Source: an uncultured Colwellia sp.
Lineage (GTDB): Bacteria; Pseudomonadota; Gammaproteobacteria; Enterobacterales; Alteromonadaceae
DNA length: 19,511 bases
Assembly (NCBI GenBank): GCA_913020705.1
Contig: CAJWBY010000079.1
Location: 1-19,511 of the forward strand
Direction of reading: 5' to 3'
Numbering within the stretch: position 1 is the first letter of the stretch; each line of letters starts with the position of its first letter. Made by a program: the position numbers and the translations under genes. This document shows positions 1-8,908 of this stretch, piece by piece. The notes beneath the pieces are model-generated. The model was not told the origin of the DNA. It was given only the letters and a program-made list of their open reading frames with translations, and did no database searches.

Positions 1-75
1 TTGCCTATAGTTAAAAGGTATTTAAAGTGATGTAAAAATAATAAAAAGCATTAATTATCTGGAATAGGCTGTTTA

Positions 76-738
76 ATGAAAATACTTTTAAAATGGATGT
101 TATCACTTATATTTACATTAGCTACAGTGTTTAACGTACAAGCTTATAACGACGAAGACCTGACCAATAAAGTTGTTGATGGATCGTTAATTAGCAATTG
201 GGCTGATTCTGCATTGGCATTCATTAAATTAGACAAAAGTTATGATTTAGAAGCATTAGGCTTTCCTATTGCAAGTGAAAATATTAGCCCTTTCGTTACC
301 TCTTCAATAAATAAACCTGAAATACACAAAATAGAAATAATCTTTGATAATAAAAAATTTAGTGCCCAAAGTGGTTTTTCAAACAAAGTAGATGATCAAG
401 TTGATGAGCGCGTATATTTTATTAAAGGCAGCTACAAAGTACTGCAAAAAAATAATTTCAGTTTATTTGTAACCGCTAAAATAGAGTCTTTAAATGAGCA
501 CTCTGTATACCAGTTTTACAGTAACGACTTTGTTTCACATGATGCTTCTTACACTAACCTTAGTGGTCCAAAATCTTATGCTAGACTAGAGATACTAGGA
601 CAGTATTCAATCAGTAACAATTGGCATTTAACGGGTGGTGTAACATCTACCGCTCATGAGAGTCCATCTGACAATCAACCACTTTACGATATAAATAAAG
701 AAAAAGTTGCACTGTTTGGTACTGTTTATACTTTCTAA
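76..738 (+). CDS. Secreted protein of unknown function, possible small outer-membrane beta-barrel
   Basis: I do not recognise this 220-residue protein. It starts with a clear Sec signal peptide: a lysine-containing N-terminus, a hydrophobic core at about residues 6-19, and a probable cleavage after VQA (residue 23). The mature part has several stretches of alternating polar and hydrophobic residues (for example about 94-135 and 165-190). It ends in TVYTF, with a terminal Phe and an aromatic at -2, which resembles the C-terminal signature that outer-membrane barrels present to the BAM complex. That makes a small outer-membrane or periplasmic barrel plausible, but this is inference from pattern only. 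The ATG has a weak AGG seven bases upstream. The gene stands alone, and the next gene on the right converges on it. No enzyme motif is visible. Confidence 0.7.
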   Translation: MKILLKWMLSLIFTLATVFNVQAYNDEDLTNKVVDGSLISNWADSALAFIKLDKSYDLEALGFPIASENISPFVTSSINKPEIHKIEIIFDNKKFSAQSGFSNKVDDQVDERVYFIKGSYKVLQKNNFSLFVTAKIESLNEHSVYQFYSNDFVSHDASYTNLSGPKSYARLEILGQYSISNNWHLTGGVTSTAHESPSDNQPLYDINKEKVALFGTVYTF

Positions 739-885
739 TCGTTAACCTAATAAGACGTAATAAGTTAGCAATAACGCTTTTATGACGTTACTTATCATGA
801 AAAATTTTCCATACAAACTCTATTTATACTTAACAATCGATGCCTTCCAAAGTTTCAACTAAAGATTTTCCACTGTAGAATTAAT

Positions 886-919
886 AAAAAAAGCGCCATC
901 AAAAAATTGAAAGCGCTTT
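886..919 (-). terminator. Rho-independent terminator of the acyl-CoA dehydrogenase gene
   Basis: On the minus strand a 7-bp stem (AAAGCGC at 913-919 pairing with GCGCTTT at 890-896) encloses an inner TCAA/TTGA stem with a four-base loop. It is followed by an uninterrupted run of seven T, counting the T residues that belong to the stem. It lies about 30 bases past the stop codon at 951. Read on the plus strand the downstream tail is TTTATTTAA, so it may also weakly stop transcription from the left-hand gene. Confidence 0.8.
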
Positions 920-950
920 ATTTAATTAGACTATTTTCTGTTTGGTATTT

Positions 951-2732
951 TTAGAACAAGTTTTCATCCATATCAAACAAAGTGTCACAACCCGCTTTAA
1001 TAGAAGCAATGAGTGACAAACGACGCGGTAACAAACGTGCAAAATAATAACGTGCTGTTTTAATTTTACTTTGATAAAACTCATCAGTTGAACTACTTTG
1101 AGCTAAAGATGATTCAGCCATTTTTGCCCAAACGAATGCCATAGCAGTGTAACCAAACACATGTAAATAATCGTTAGCCGAAGCACCTAACTCTTCAATA
1201 TTACCTTGTGCAGCAACAAGGATATGTTGAGTTAAATCAGCTAAATCAATATTTGCATCTTTTAAAGGCTGAATGAATTCTTTCATATTATCAGCTGATG
1301 TTTGTTCAATGTACGTATTCACTTCATCGATAAATACCTGCATTAAAGCACCTTTACTCGCCGCGACTTTCCGAGCTAATAAATCCATCGCCTGAATACC
1401 GTTTGTGCCTTCATATATTTGTGCAATACGGACATCACGAACAAGTTGCTCTTGTCCCCATTCACGAATATAACCATGACCGCCAAATATTTGCTGGCCT
1501 GCAACGGTATTATCAAGGCCTAAATCAGTAAAAAAGGCTTTAGCTAAAGGTGTCATTAGAGCTGACAAACTCTCGCCCTTAGCTTTTAATTCGCCCTCAC
1601 CATAAGTTGCCATATCCAGAGTCATTGAAATATAAGTAGACAATGCTCTTGAGCCTTCCGTTAATGATTTCATGTTCAGTAGCATACGACGAACATCACC
1701 ATGAACAAGAATAGGATCCGCTGATTTTTCTGGATATTTAGCGCCAGAAAGTGAACGCCCCTGCAAACGTTCTTTGGCATATTCTAAAGCATTTTGGTAA
1801 GAACGCTCTGCAGCTCCAATACCTTGAATGCCAACACCTATACGTTCAAAGTTCATCATGGTGAACATACAAGCCAAACCTTTGTTTTCTTCGCCTACCA
1901 AATAACCTTTTGAACCATCAAAGTTCATGACACAAGTCGCTGAAGCATTAATTCCCATCTTATGCTCAATAGAACCACAAGTAACATTGTTGAAGTCTCC
2001 TAATGATTCATCGTCATTAACTTGATACTTAGGCACAAGAAATAATGAAATACCACGCGGTCCTGCAGGAGCACCAGGTAATTTTGCTAAGACTAAGTGG
2101 ACAATATTTTCAGTTATATCGTGTTCGCCAGCAGTAATAAATATTTTGGTACCCGAGACATCAAAGCTACCGTCTTCATTCGGAATAGCTTTTGTGTAAA
2201 TCAACCCTAAATCGGTTCCAGAATGAGGTTCAGTCAAACACATGGTTGCCATCCAGTCGCCTGCATACAAGCGCGTTAAATAACGCTCTTTTAATGCTTC
2301 TGTAGCATGTTTAGCGATCGATAATCCCGCGCCCGCAGTTAGCCCTGGATAGAGTGAAAATGCAATATCAGCTGAACATAACATTTCTTCATGCAATGCG
2401 GTAATCACTTTAGGCATTCCCATACCACCAAACTCAGGATCACCACCTAAACCGGTCCAGCCACCTTCAGAATAAGTCTTGAAAGCTTCTTTATAACCCG
2501 GTGCGGTAGTTACCGTACCTTCATTGAAACTAACACCTATTTCATCACCTTGGCGTGAAAGTGGTGCAATTTCTTGTTCAGCTATTTTTGCACATTCTTG
2601 TAAAATTGCTTGTGCTGTTTCGCGATCAACATGCTCTGATAACGTAGGCATTGACTGCCACATTGCTTCCATTGAAAAAACATCATATAACAAAAAATTC
2701 ATATCTTTTAATGGTGCTTGATAATCAGCCAT
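951..2732 (-). CDS. Acyl-CoA dehydrogenase, long DmdC/FadE-like type
   Basis: This 593-residue flavoenzyme should catalyse FAD-dependent alpha,beta-dehydrogenation of an acyl-CoA in the cytoplasm. The usual modules can be placed in order: an N-terminal segment, a helical N-domain (about 35-160), a beta middle domain with the family signature CLTEPHSGTD (165-174), a helical C-domain with QIFGGHGYIREWG (414-426) and the catalytic-base motif YEGTN (Glu441), then an extra C-terminal domain of about 130 residues. That extra domain and the length set it apart from the ~380-residue short-chain enzymes. They fit the subgroup that includes 3-methylmercaptopropionyl-CoA dehydrogenase (DmdC), but many members of this subgroup act on other acyl-CoAs, so the substrate is open. 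An AGGGG ribosome site lies six bases before the ATG. The gene is monocistronic, with its own terminator and a promoter overlapped by a palindromic operator. Confidence 0.93.
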   Translation of the reverse strand: MADYQAPLKDMNFLLYDVFSMEAMWQSMPTLSEHVDRETAQAILQECAKIAEQEIAPLSRQGDEIGVSFNEGTVTTAPGYKEAFKTYSEGGWTGLGGDPEFGGMGMPKVITALHEEMLCSADIAFSLYPGLTAGAGLSIAKHATEALKERYLTRLYAGDWMATMCLTEPHSGTDLGLIYTKAIPNEDGSFDVSGTKIFITAGEHDITENIVHLVLAKLPGAPAGPRGISLFLVPKYQVNDDESLGDFNNVTCGSIEHKMGINASATCVMNFDGSKGYLVGEENKGLACMFTMMNFERIGVGIQGIGAAERSYQNALEYAKERLQGRSLSGAKYPEKSADPILVHGDVRRMLLNMKSLTEGSRALSTYISMTLDMATYGEGELKAKGESLSALMTPLAKAFFTDLGLDNTVAGQQIFGGHGYIREWGQEQLVRDVRIAQIYEGTNGIQAMDLLARKVAASKGALMQVFIDEVNTYIEQTSADNMKEFIQPLKDANIDLADLTQHILVAAQGNIEELGASANDYLHVFGYTAMAFVWAKMAESSLAQSSSTDEFYQSKIKTARYYFARLLPRRLSLIASIKAGCDTLFDMDENLF

Positions 2733-2796
2733 GGTATTCCCCTATTTTTTAATGTTACTTCAAATAACATTGTAATTTAACTTTTGAAACAATCAT

Positions 2797-2814
2797 TTCA
2801 AACATGCGTTTGAA
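2797..2814. promoter_or_regulatory. Palindromic operator, PsrA-like fatty-acid regulator site
   Basis: A perfect 7-bp inverted repeat, TTCAAAC-ATGC-GTTTGAA, overlaps the -10 and probable start point of the acyl-CoA dehydrogenase promoter, which is where a repressor site is expected. The core CAAAC-N4-GTTTG fits the published recognition rule (G/C)AAAC-N2-4-GTTT(G/C) for PsrA, a TetR-family regulator of fatty-acid oxidation in gammaproteobacteria. A further half site, TTTGAAA at 2783-2789, forms a second overlapping inverted repeat with TTTCAAA at 2796-2802. That PsrA is the binder is inferred from the motif plus the downstream gene. Confidence 0.6.
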
Positions 2815-2840
2815 TATAGCAAAATTTCCTTAAAAGTAAA
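2813..2840 (-). promoter_or_regulatory. Sigma-70 promoter of the acyl-CoA dehydrogenase gene
   Basis: On the minus strand TTTACT (2835-2840) and TATATT (2813-2818) are separated by 16 bases, a good fit to sigma-70 -35 and -10 elements. The predicted start near 2806 would give a leader of roughly 75 bases ending in the AGGGG ribosome site. The TT of the -10 is also the first two bases of the inverted repeat, so bound protein would block polymerase. Confidence 0.55.
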
Positions 2841-2946
2841 GAAAGAACAGCTAAATATTCAGTCATAGAATGGTATTGGTATGAAAAACAAAAGTACGCT
2901 AATGTTATATTAGATAATATTTTTACTAGTGATTTGATAATTCTCG

Positions 2947-3978
2947 ATGACACGCCATATTTTAAGTAAATTTCTTTACATAACTCTTTTTCTTTCTGCG
3001 CCTTATTTGGCGTTTGCCGAACAACTGTCTTTTTCCAAAATAGAAGCGGGTGAAAATTATCAATTTAATTATCAATGGCTCGATCATCAAGGTGACACTC
3101 AAACGATAAACTTTCTTCTACCTAAGCAAGCAATGTTTGATCGATTTAGAAATTTCAAAATTTATAAACCTGCGATGGCACAATTTTCAATTAATAATGC
3201 GCTACAAAAAAAATTACGTGCAGATCCCATTAGAGGTGTGATGATTGATTTCAAAAAGAATACAAACAATGAAATTAGTATTAAAGGTCGAAGTAATAAG
3301 GCAATCAATGACGCTTATTTCAAAATAAATGAGTTAAAAAAAGTGTTAAACAATGAATATCTAACAGAAAATTTTTATCACCAATTTGTCAATCATGACC
3401 AAATCAACGCTATAAAACCAGACCATGCTAGGTTTGCGAATATTGCTAGTAAAGATTTAAAACCGGTAAAACCCATAATTCTTGAAAAGTTTTCCATAAA
3501 AAATATAAGAAATATAACGAGTTATGTATTAGGCTTTGTACAAAGTATTCCTTATTCTACTTTAGAATCAAGAGTAACGGCCTCTGGAGCTGGTTTTAAT
3601 CCTCCACTAAAACTCTTATGGGAAAATCAAGGAGATTGCGACAGTAAAGTAACGTTAACGGCGGCAATTTTTAGAACCTTAATGCCGCGCATAAAAATGA
3701 TTCTCGTCTTTATTGATAACCATGCTTTAATTGGCATTGAAGCTCCTGTGCAAGCAAACGACCAAACAATCAATATAGATGGCATATCATATGTACTCGC
3801 AGAACCAACCGGACCAAGACTATTTAATTTAGGTGAGATTGCACAAGAATCTGAATTAGCCGTAGGAAACGGGCATTACACAGCAGAATTATTCCATGCA
3901 GAAGCTAAGGTTCCAATAAAAACCGAAATCAAACCTGAACTTGAAAAACAAGACAGCGTACAAGCTGATGAACAGTAA
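2947..3978 (+). CDS. Secreted transglutaminase-like (papain-fold) protein
   Basis: The 343-residue product begins with a signal peptide whose hydrophobic core is followed by LAFA and a likely cleavage after residue 24, so it should act in the periplasm. About residues 185-295 resemble a bacterial transglutaminase-like domain: FVQSIPY (197-203), then GDCDSK with the candidate nucleophile Cys231, then DNHALIG with His259, then LAEPTGP with an acidic Glu286 where this fold places its third catalytic residue. Such domains are usually cysteine proteases or amidases rather than cross-linking enzymes; the substrate here is unknown. The N-terminal ~160 residues match no domain I can name, and the C-terminal ~30 residues are charged and probably disordered. 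No clear ribosome site precedes the ATG. The gene converges on the hybrid kinase with only 50 bases between them and no visible terminator. Confidence 0.75.
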   Translation: MTRHILSKFLYITLFLSAPYLAFAEQLSFSKIEAGENYQFNYQWLDHQGDTQTINFLLPKQAMFDRFRNFKIYKPAMAQFSINNALQKKLRADPIRGVMIDFKKNTNNEISIKGRSNKAINDAYFKINELKKVLNNEYLTENFYHQFVNHDQINAIKPDHARFANIASKDLKPVKPIILEKFSIKNIRNITSYVLGFVQSIPYSTLESRVTASGAGFNPPLKLLWENQGDCDSKVTLTAAIFRTLMPRIKMILVFIDNHALIGIEAPVQANDQTINIDGISYVLAEPTGPRLFNLGEIAQESELAVGNGHYTAELFHAEAKVPIKTEIKPELEKQDSVQADEQ

Positions 3979-4028
3979 GAATTAGAAAAATAATTAAAGT
4001 CTATTTTGTGAATATTAGAAAATTGAAA

Positions 4029-7000
4029 TTAGCTCAGCACATCTAATATATTCGAAAGTAACAGCTTTGCATTAACCGGTTTTGCCATGTGTTTATTCAT
4101 GCCCGCGGCAAAACTTCTCTCTTTATCTTCTTGGCGAGCGTGAGCGGTCATAGCGATAATTGGTAAGTCTGCGAATTCTTTCTGATGACGAATTTTTCTC
4201 GTTGCGGTTAACCCATCCATAACTGGCATTTGAATATCCATAAGTACAACTTCAACAGATTGTTCTTTATCTGCCAATATTTCGAGTGCTTTTACACCAT
4301 TGCCTGCAATAATGACATTTGCATGCATAGATTTTAATAACTCTTTAGCAACAAGTTGGTTAACTAAATTATCTTCAACCAATAAAATGTTTATTCCTTT
4401 CAAATGATTATTTTCTTCGACGTCAACATTCTGATCAACAAGCCTATTTTTAGTGTCTTCAGTGGTAAATGCTTTGGTTGTTATTGCCGTGAATAACTTA
4501 CTGACAACACTTCGATAAAGGGGGTTTTCGAGTAAAACATACGAAATTTTCAATGCTTCAATACGCTCAATTATTTCACCCGAAATACCTTTTGCCATGG
4601 GATAAATAATTGCCAATACTAATTCGTTATCAAGGCAACTTTGGTATATTTTTTCGGGTTCTTTATTAATACATTCTTCATCAATAATAAGAGCAACTTG
4701 TTCATTATCTTTATACTTTTCAATATCTGATAACGATGAAATATTCACATGATTTATTTGATACTTTGATAAATCATTGATCAATGGTTTAGGTAATGCT
4801 TGAGAAAAACTACATAAGGTTAGTGTGGAGTTATCTTGCTGAGAATCAGTTTTAACAACATTAAAAGGTAAAACAAAAGTAAAGGATGTTCCCTCTCCTA
4901 GCTCGCTTTTAAGTGATATTTCCCCCGATAATAGACTGACAATTTGCTGACAAATTGATAAACCTAAGCCTGAACCTCCATATTCGCGTGTCATCGACTC
5001 ATCTGCTTGTCGAAACGCCTCAAATAAATGGCCTTGCTTATCTTTAGCAATGCCAATTCCCGTATCGGTGACGACAAATCGAACAAAAACTTGTGGCTCT
5101 GCTAAAGTATTTATAGCAGAGTATTCAGCAGCATCAACCTTTTCAACCCTAAGGGATATTTCACCTTGATGAGTGAACTTCATCGCATTATTAAGTAAAT
5201 TGGTGAGCACTTGAACCACTCTCATATCATCAGTTAATACAATATCAGGTACATCAAAATCAATATTAATGCTTAACGATAATTTTTTCTCACTGATCAT
5301 ACCAATATTGAGCTTGACCGCTTGGTCGACCATATGATCAATACTAACCGGCATTTTTACAATGGACATGTTACCCGATTCAATCTTAGCTAAATCGAGC
5401 ACTTCATCGACTAAATGCAATAATGAAACTGAAGCGCCTTCCGCATTTAATAAATGTTGCTTTTGCTCAATAGTTAAACGTGTTCTTTCTAGTAAAAACA
5501 ACATACCTTTAATCGCGTTAATCGGTGTGCGAATTTCATGACTCATATTTGCTAAAAATTGACTTTTGGCTTGGTTAGCGTGTTCTGCTTGATTTTTTGC
5601 TTGCTCTAAAGCAACATTTGCTGAGTATTGCTCAGTTGCATCTCGTACTAGATTGATAGTGCCAACTATTTCAGCCGTCTGACTATATAACTGAGTACTA
5701 AAGACTTCATAAGTATTTGTTGCTGTTTCAACGACTTGTTCCAAACCTTGGTCGGTTGGCAGAGTTAATGATGCTTCAGACATTGCCACCAGTGATCGCC
5801 CTAGTTCATCAGTGACCACTTCATCACTGCACTTACCGACAAGATTTAATGATCCCATTTGAACAAAACTTTCGAATGCTTTGTTATAACCAATCATTTT
5901 TCCGTCTAAATCATTAAAGATAATGTAATCGGGAATGGCATCCATCACAGAACGTAATAAAACATAATCACGTTGATGTTGCTCACTTTTAAGCCGTAAC
6001 TCTTGAGTTTTCTCATTAACGTGTGTATCTAGAATGCTGTTTTGATCTTTCAGCTGCTGTAATAGCGTACGATTTTGCCCAAAAATATCTTCAACAATTT
6101 TAAACCAATGTAACCAATCTGCTGAAGGTTTTACCTTGCCTGGATCTCCTTGCGAACAATGCTCGATATGATTTATAAATTCTTTTGTAGGTTTCATAAA
6201 TGTTCTGCGTGTAACTATGTAAATAATACTCATAAATACAAATAGACCAATAAACAACAGAATAAATATCACAATAAAACGATTTAAAATTGGAGCAGAA
6301 AAATCTTGATATCGCTGGTATTTCAGTAATACCCAACCATTAATAGGCAATTGATATTTTTGAATAAGCCAAGATCCAACTCGGTGGCTGCTAGGTAATT
6401 CCTCAAGTTCAGTATATGAATAGTTTGCTAATTCCTTTGGTGCAATGTATTGCCAAGTTAATTTTGTTGATAAGGCTTTATTATTTGATGTTTTATGAAC
6501 AAGCACATTGTTTTTTTTGTCTATAAGCACTAATCCTTGATTGTTCATTGCAATATTAGGAAGCCTATCGCTCAAACTTGATAAACTGAAATCCATTAAT
6601 ACTGCACCGGCTAATGATCTATTGCGGTAAACTGGAGTACCTAATGAGGAACTCAAACCTTTCCCGGCTGAATCTAAATAAGGGGGCGACCAAAAAAAGT
6701 TGTTATCACCTGGCAGTAACGTTTTAATGTTATTTATATTATCGTTGTTTAAATTACTCTCAGAAAACCGCCAGCTATTTTTTCCTACCCAAGGATAAAG
6801 ATTGACAAAGTTATTTAAAGATATGTAATAAAACCAATTCGATTCTTTTACCGTGTTTTTCGCAATAATAAAAGCTGGTGTTAACGCATTTGCCATCGCT
6901 AACTCTTGTTTTTGTAACTCGTCAAAATCAGCGATCTGACCTATTCCTGTAATATTTCCTCTAAAATGTTTACGGTGTACAAATGAATCTCGGTTATTTT

Positions 7001-7313
7001 TCTTTAAAGAATATTCATTACCGTCCTGTTCAAATGATGGTGTTGTTGCAAGCAATTCTTCAGGAAAAGACAGATGATAATTGGCAAACTTTTTTAAACC
7101 CGCAATGCTTTTCAGGCCTAAGATCAAGGTATTTTCTAACTGTTTAGCTTGCGTGTTTAGCGAGCGTAGCTCTCGTGTTTGGTGAGCTTCTAATTCAGCA
7201 AAATATCGGTAAGAAGCAATTGAAAGGGCAATGAGTGTTATAACAACAAATACAGCTAAAACAGAACGATTATAACGACTAAACACTTGTTCTTTAGAAG
7301 ATTTATTAAACAC
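4029..7313 (-). CDS. Membrane hybrid sensor histidine kinase (Cache-like sensor, PAS, HisKA, HATPase, two receiver regions)
   Basis: This 1094-residue two-component kinase has TM1 (about 17-37), a periplasmic region (38-343) with dCache-like features, TM2 (345-367), a linker that may be HAMP-like followed by a coiled coil (375-450), a PAS domain (about 450-565), the HisKA phosphorylation motif SHEIRTP with His592, and an ATPase domain with N-box NLLNNA (705-710), DTGIGI (750-755) and GGSGLGL (779-785). The C-terminal receiver (about 973-1094) is intact, with Glu980/Asp981, phospho-acceptor Asp1026 in MDIQMPVMDG, Thr1056 and Lys1078. Between the ATPase and this receiver lies a degenerate receiver-like segment (about 830-945). 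No HPt domain is present, so phosphotransfer onward would need a separate protein. The start is GTG, supported by AAGG eight bases upstream. The signal and target are unknown, and no response-regulator gene is adjacent. Confidence 0.92.
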   Translation of the reverse strand: MFNKSSKEQVFSRYNRSVLAVFVVITLIALSIASYRYFAELEAHQTRELRSLNTQAKQLENTLILGLKSIAGLKKFANYHLSFPEELLATTPSFEQDGNEYSLKKNNRDSFVHRKHFRGNITGIGQIADFDELQKQELAMANALTPAFIIAKNTVKESNWFYYISLNNFVNLYPWVGKNSWRFSESNLNNDNINNIKTLLPGDNNFFWSPPYLDSAGKGLSSSLGTPVYRNRSLAGAVLMDFSLSSLSDRLPNIAMNNQGLVLIDKKNNVLVHKTSNNKALSTKLTWQYIAPKELANYSYTELEELPSSHRVGSWLIQKYQLPINGWVLLKYQRYQDFSAPILNRFIVIFILLFIGLFVFMSIIYIVTRRTFMKPTKEFINHIEHCSQGDPGKVKPSADWLHWFKIVEDIFGQNRTLLQQLKDQNSILDTHVNEKTQELRLKSEQHQRDYVLLRSVMDAIPDYIIFNDLDGKMIGYNKAFESFVQMGSLNLVGKCSDEVVTDELGRSLVAMSEASLTLPTDQGLEQVVETATNTYEVFSTQLYSQTAEIVGTINLVRDATEQYSANVALEQAKNQAEHANQAKSQFLANMSHEIRTPINAIKGMLFLLERTRLTIEQKQHLLNAEGASVSLLHLVDEVLDLAKIESGNMSIVKMPVSIDHMVDQAVKLNIGMISEKKLSLSINIDFDVPDIVLTDDMRVVQVLTNLLNNAMKFTHQGEISLRVEKVDAAEYSAINTLAEPQVFVRFVVTDTGIGIAKDKQGHLFEAFRQADESMTREYGGSGLGLSICQQIVSLLSGEISLKSELGEGTSFTFVLPFNVVKTDSQQDNSTLTLCSFSQALPKPLINDLSKYQINHVNISSLSDIEKYKDNEQVALIIDEECINKEPEKIYQSCLDNELVLAIIYPMAKGISGEIIERIEALKISYVLLENPLYRSVVSKLFTAITTKAFTTEDTKNRLVDQNVDVEENNHLKGINILLVEDNLVNQLVAKELLKSMHANVIIAGNGVKALEILADKEQSVEVVLMDIQMPVMDGLTATRKIRHQKEFADLPIIAMTAHARQEDKERSFAAGMNKHMAKPVNAKLLLSNILDVLS

Positions 7314-7425
7314 GATTACAACCTTATATTCATTCTAATAGTTTTATTTATTACAGTTCATGCATCTTACTGAAAATACGCTGTGATAACTAGTATGCAG
7401 ACTAATTCCTTCAATCCTCATACAT

Positions 7426-7450
7426 AAAAAAGGCTCTAAAATGAGCCTTT
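7426..7450 (-). terminator. Rho-independent terminator of the PIN-PhoH gene
   Basis: On the minus strand an 8-bp stem (AAAGGCTC at 7443-7450 with GAGCCTTT at 7429-7436) with a six-base loop is followed by a T-run that extends the stem's own T residues, giving six T in a row. It lies about 30 bases after the stop codon and separates this gene from the hybrid kinase downstream. Confidence 0.85.
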
Positions 7451-7478
7451 ATAATCACTAATTAGCCTTCGAAAAGTA

Positions 7479-8858
7479 CTATAAGTTTTCCTCAGCAAAA
7501 GAGGCTAACTTACTCCTCACCACCCCACTTAAATTAATAGTTGAACTACCAGGAAAATCCTTAAACCGTTCGACAATATAGGTGAGCCCTGAAGTCACTG
7601 CCGTTAAATAATTACTATCAATTTGAGCAAGATTTCCTGAACAAACCAGCTTTGTTCCTTCTCCACAACGCGTAATAATAGTTTTAAGTTGTGATGCCGT
7701 TAAATTCTGACATTCATCGAGTAATACCAAGGAATTTTGAATACTTCGGCCTCGCATAAAATTTACAGATTTAAATTGGATATTGGCTTTTTCCATAATG
7801 TAATCAAGACTGCCATTCATATTTTCATCTTGTTTATGAAGCACTTCTAAAGAATCTGTAATCGCCGCAAGCCAAGGTGCCATTTTCTCTTCTTCCGTAC
7901 CGGGTAAAAAACCAATAGACTCTGCTATTTCAGGTGTACTTCTTGTGACAATGACTTTATCGTAAAGCCCTCGCTCTATGACTTGCTCAAGAGCTGACGC
8001 TAGTGCTAGAAGTGTTTTCCCACATCCTGCTGGCCCCGTTAATATCACTAAATCTATAGTGGGATCAAGCAAAGCATCCATTGCCATACCTTGATAGATA
8101 TTTTTAGGATGGATACCCCATGCTTGTTTTGCCATTAAACGTTCTTGGCTTAAGTCCATAATTTGTAATTTTTCGTCGTCCCATCCTGTCACCTTGCCGG
8201 CGAAGTGATCACCTTCATCAATCAAATATTCATTCATGTAGGTATTAGGAAGCACATCACGCTTTATGTAATGCGTGGTATTTCGACCTTCTGTTTCGCT
8301 TTCACATTCATCAACATGATCCCAAAAATCACCTTCAAACTTATGATAACCTTTCGTTAAAAATTTAATGTCATCAATGAGTTGATCAGTTCGGTAATCT
8401 TCAACATAAGCTAAACCTGCTCCTTTAGCTTTTAAACGCATATTAATATCTTTGGTTACCAACACAACTTTACAGGGAGCTTTTTTATCCTGAATATATA
8501 AGGCAGCGTTAATAATACGATTGTCATTTTCATTGAAAGATAAGCAACCTGCTTTTTGCTCTAGGGTATAATCGTTAAAAATTGATAAACATCCACTTGG
8601 GTGTTCATCATCATTCTGGGGTAATTTTACACCCGCAAGAACTTCTTCAGGGCTAGCATTTACAAGGGTATCTTCAAGGGCTCGAATTGCAACACGTGCA
8701 TCTCGACTGACATCTTTACGGCGATCTTTAATGGAGTCTAATTCTTCAAGCACGGTCATGGGAACGACCACGTCATGTTCTTTAAAAGAGAGAAAAGCGA
8801 AAGGCTCGTGCAATAAAATATTTGTGTCTAATACGTAAATAATCTTTTCTGTATTCAT
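7479..8858 (-). CDS. PIN domain-PhoH family ATPase (PhoH2-type ribonuclease/helicase)
   Basis: The 459-residue protein joins an N-terminal PIN nuclease domain (about 5-150) to a C-terminal PhoH P-loop ATPase (about 240-455). PIN metal-binding acids are visible as Asp11 (LDTN), Glu39, Asp112 (NDNR) and Asp137 (TKD). The ATPase has Walker A GPAGCGKT (275-282), Walker B LVLLDECQN (Asp381/Glu382), a sensor SGN (407-409) and an arginine in VVRSK (Arg448). In actinobacteria this architecture, PhoH2, is reported as an RNA helicase and ribonuclease, so RNA unwinding and cleavage is the likely role. It differs from the short PhoH/YbeZ proteins, which lack PIN. GGAG lies eight bases before the ATG. The gene is divergent from rapA, another RNA-metabolism gene, and has its own promoter and terminator. 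Confidence 0.92.
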   Translation of the reverse strand: MNTEKIIYVLDTNILLHEPFAFLSFKEHDVVVPMTVLEELDSIKDRRKDVSRDARVAIRALEDTLVNASPEEVLAGVKLPQNDDEHPSGCLSIFNDYTLEQKAGCLSFNENDNRIINAALYIQDKKAPCKVVLVTKDINMRLKAKGAGLAYVEDYRTDQLIDDIKFLTKGYHKFEGDFWDHVDECESETEGRNTTHYIKRDVLPNTYMNEYLIDEGDHFAGKVTGWDDEKLQIMDLSQERLMAKQAWGIHPKNIYQGMAMDALLDPTIDLVILTGPAGCGKTLLALASALEQVIERGLYDKVIVTRSTPEIAESIGFLPGTEEEKMAPWLAAITDSLEVLHKQDENMNGSLDYIMEKANIQFKSVNFMRGRSIQNSLVLLDECQNLTASQLKTIITRCGEGTKLVCSGNLAQIDSNYLTAVTSGLTYIVERFKDFPGSSTINLSGVVRSKLASFAEENL

Positions 8859-8908
8859 ACTAAGATCTCCGTTCTAAGTTAACCTGACACTGATGGTTGG
8901 TTAAGATA

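Noticed and set aside
752..801. Imperfect stem-loop after the first gene (ACGT and ATAAG/CTTAT arms)
   Set aside because: The pairing needs a bulge and a mismatch and no T-run follows, so it does not qualify as a terminator.
951..2732. Naming the acyl-CoA dehydrogenase dmdC or fadE
   Set aside because: Length and the C-terminal domain fit the DmdC-like subgroup, but no dmdB or dmdD neighbour is present and many paralogues share this architecture, so a symbol would overstate the evidence.
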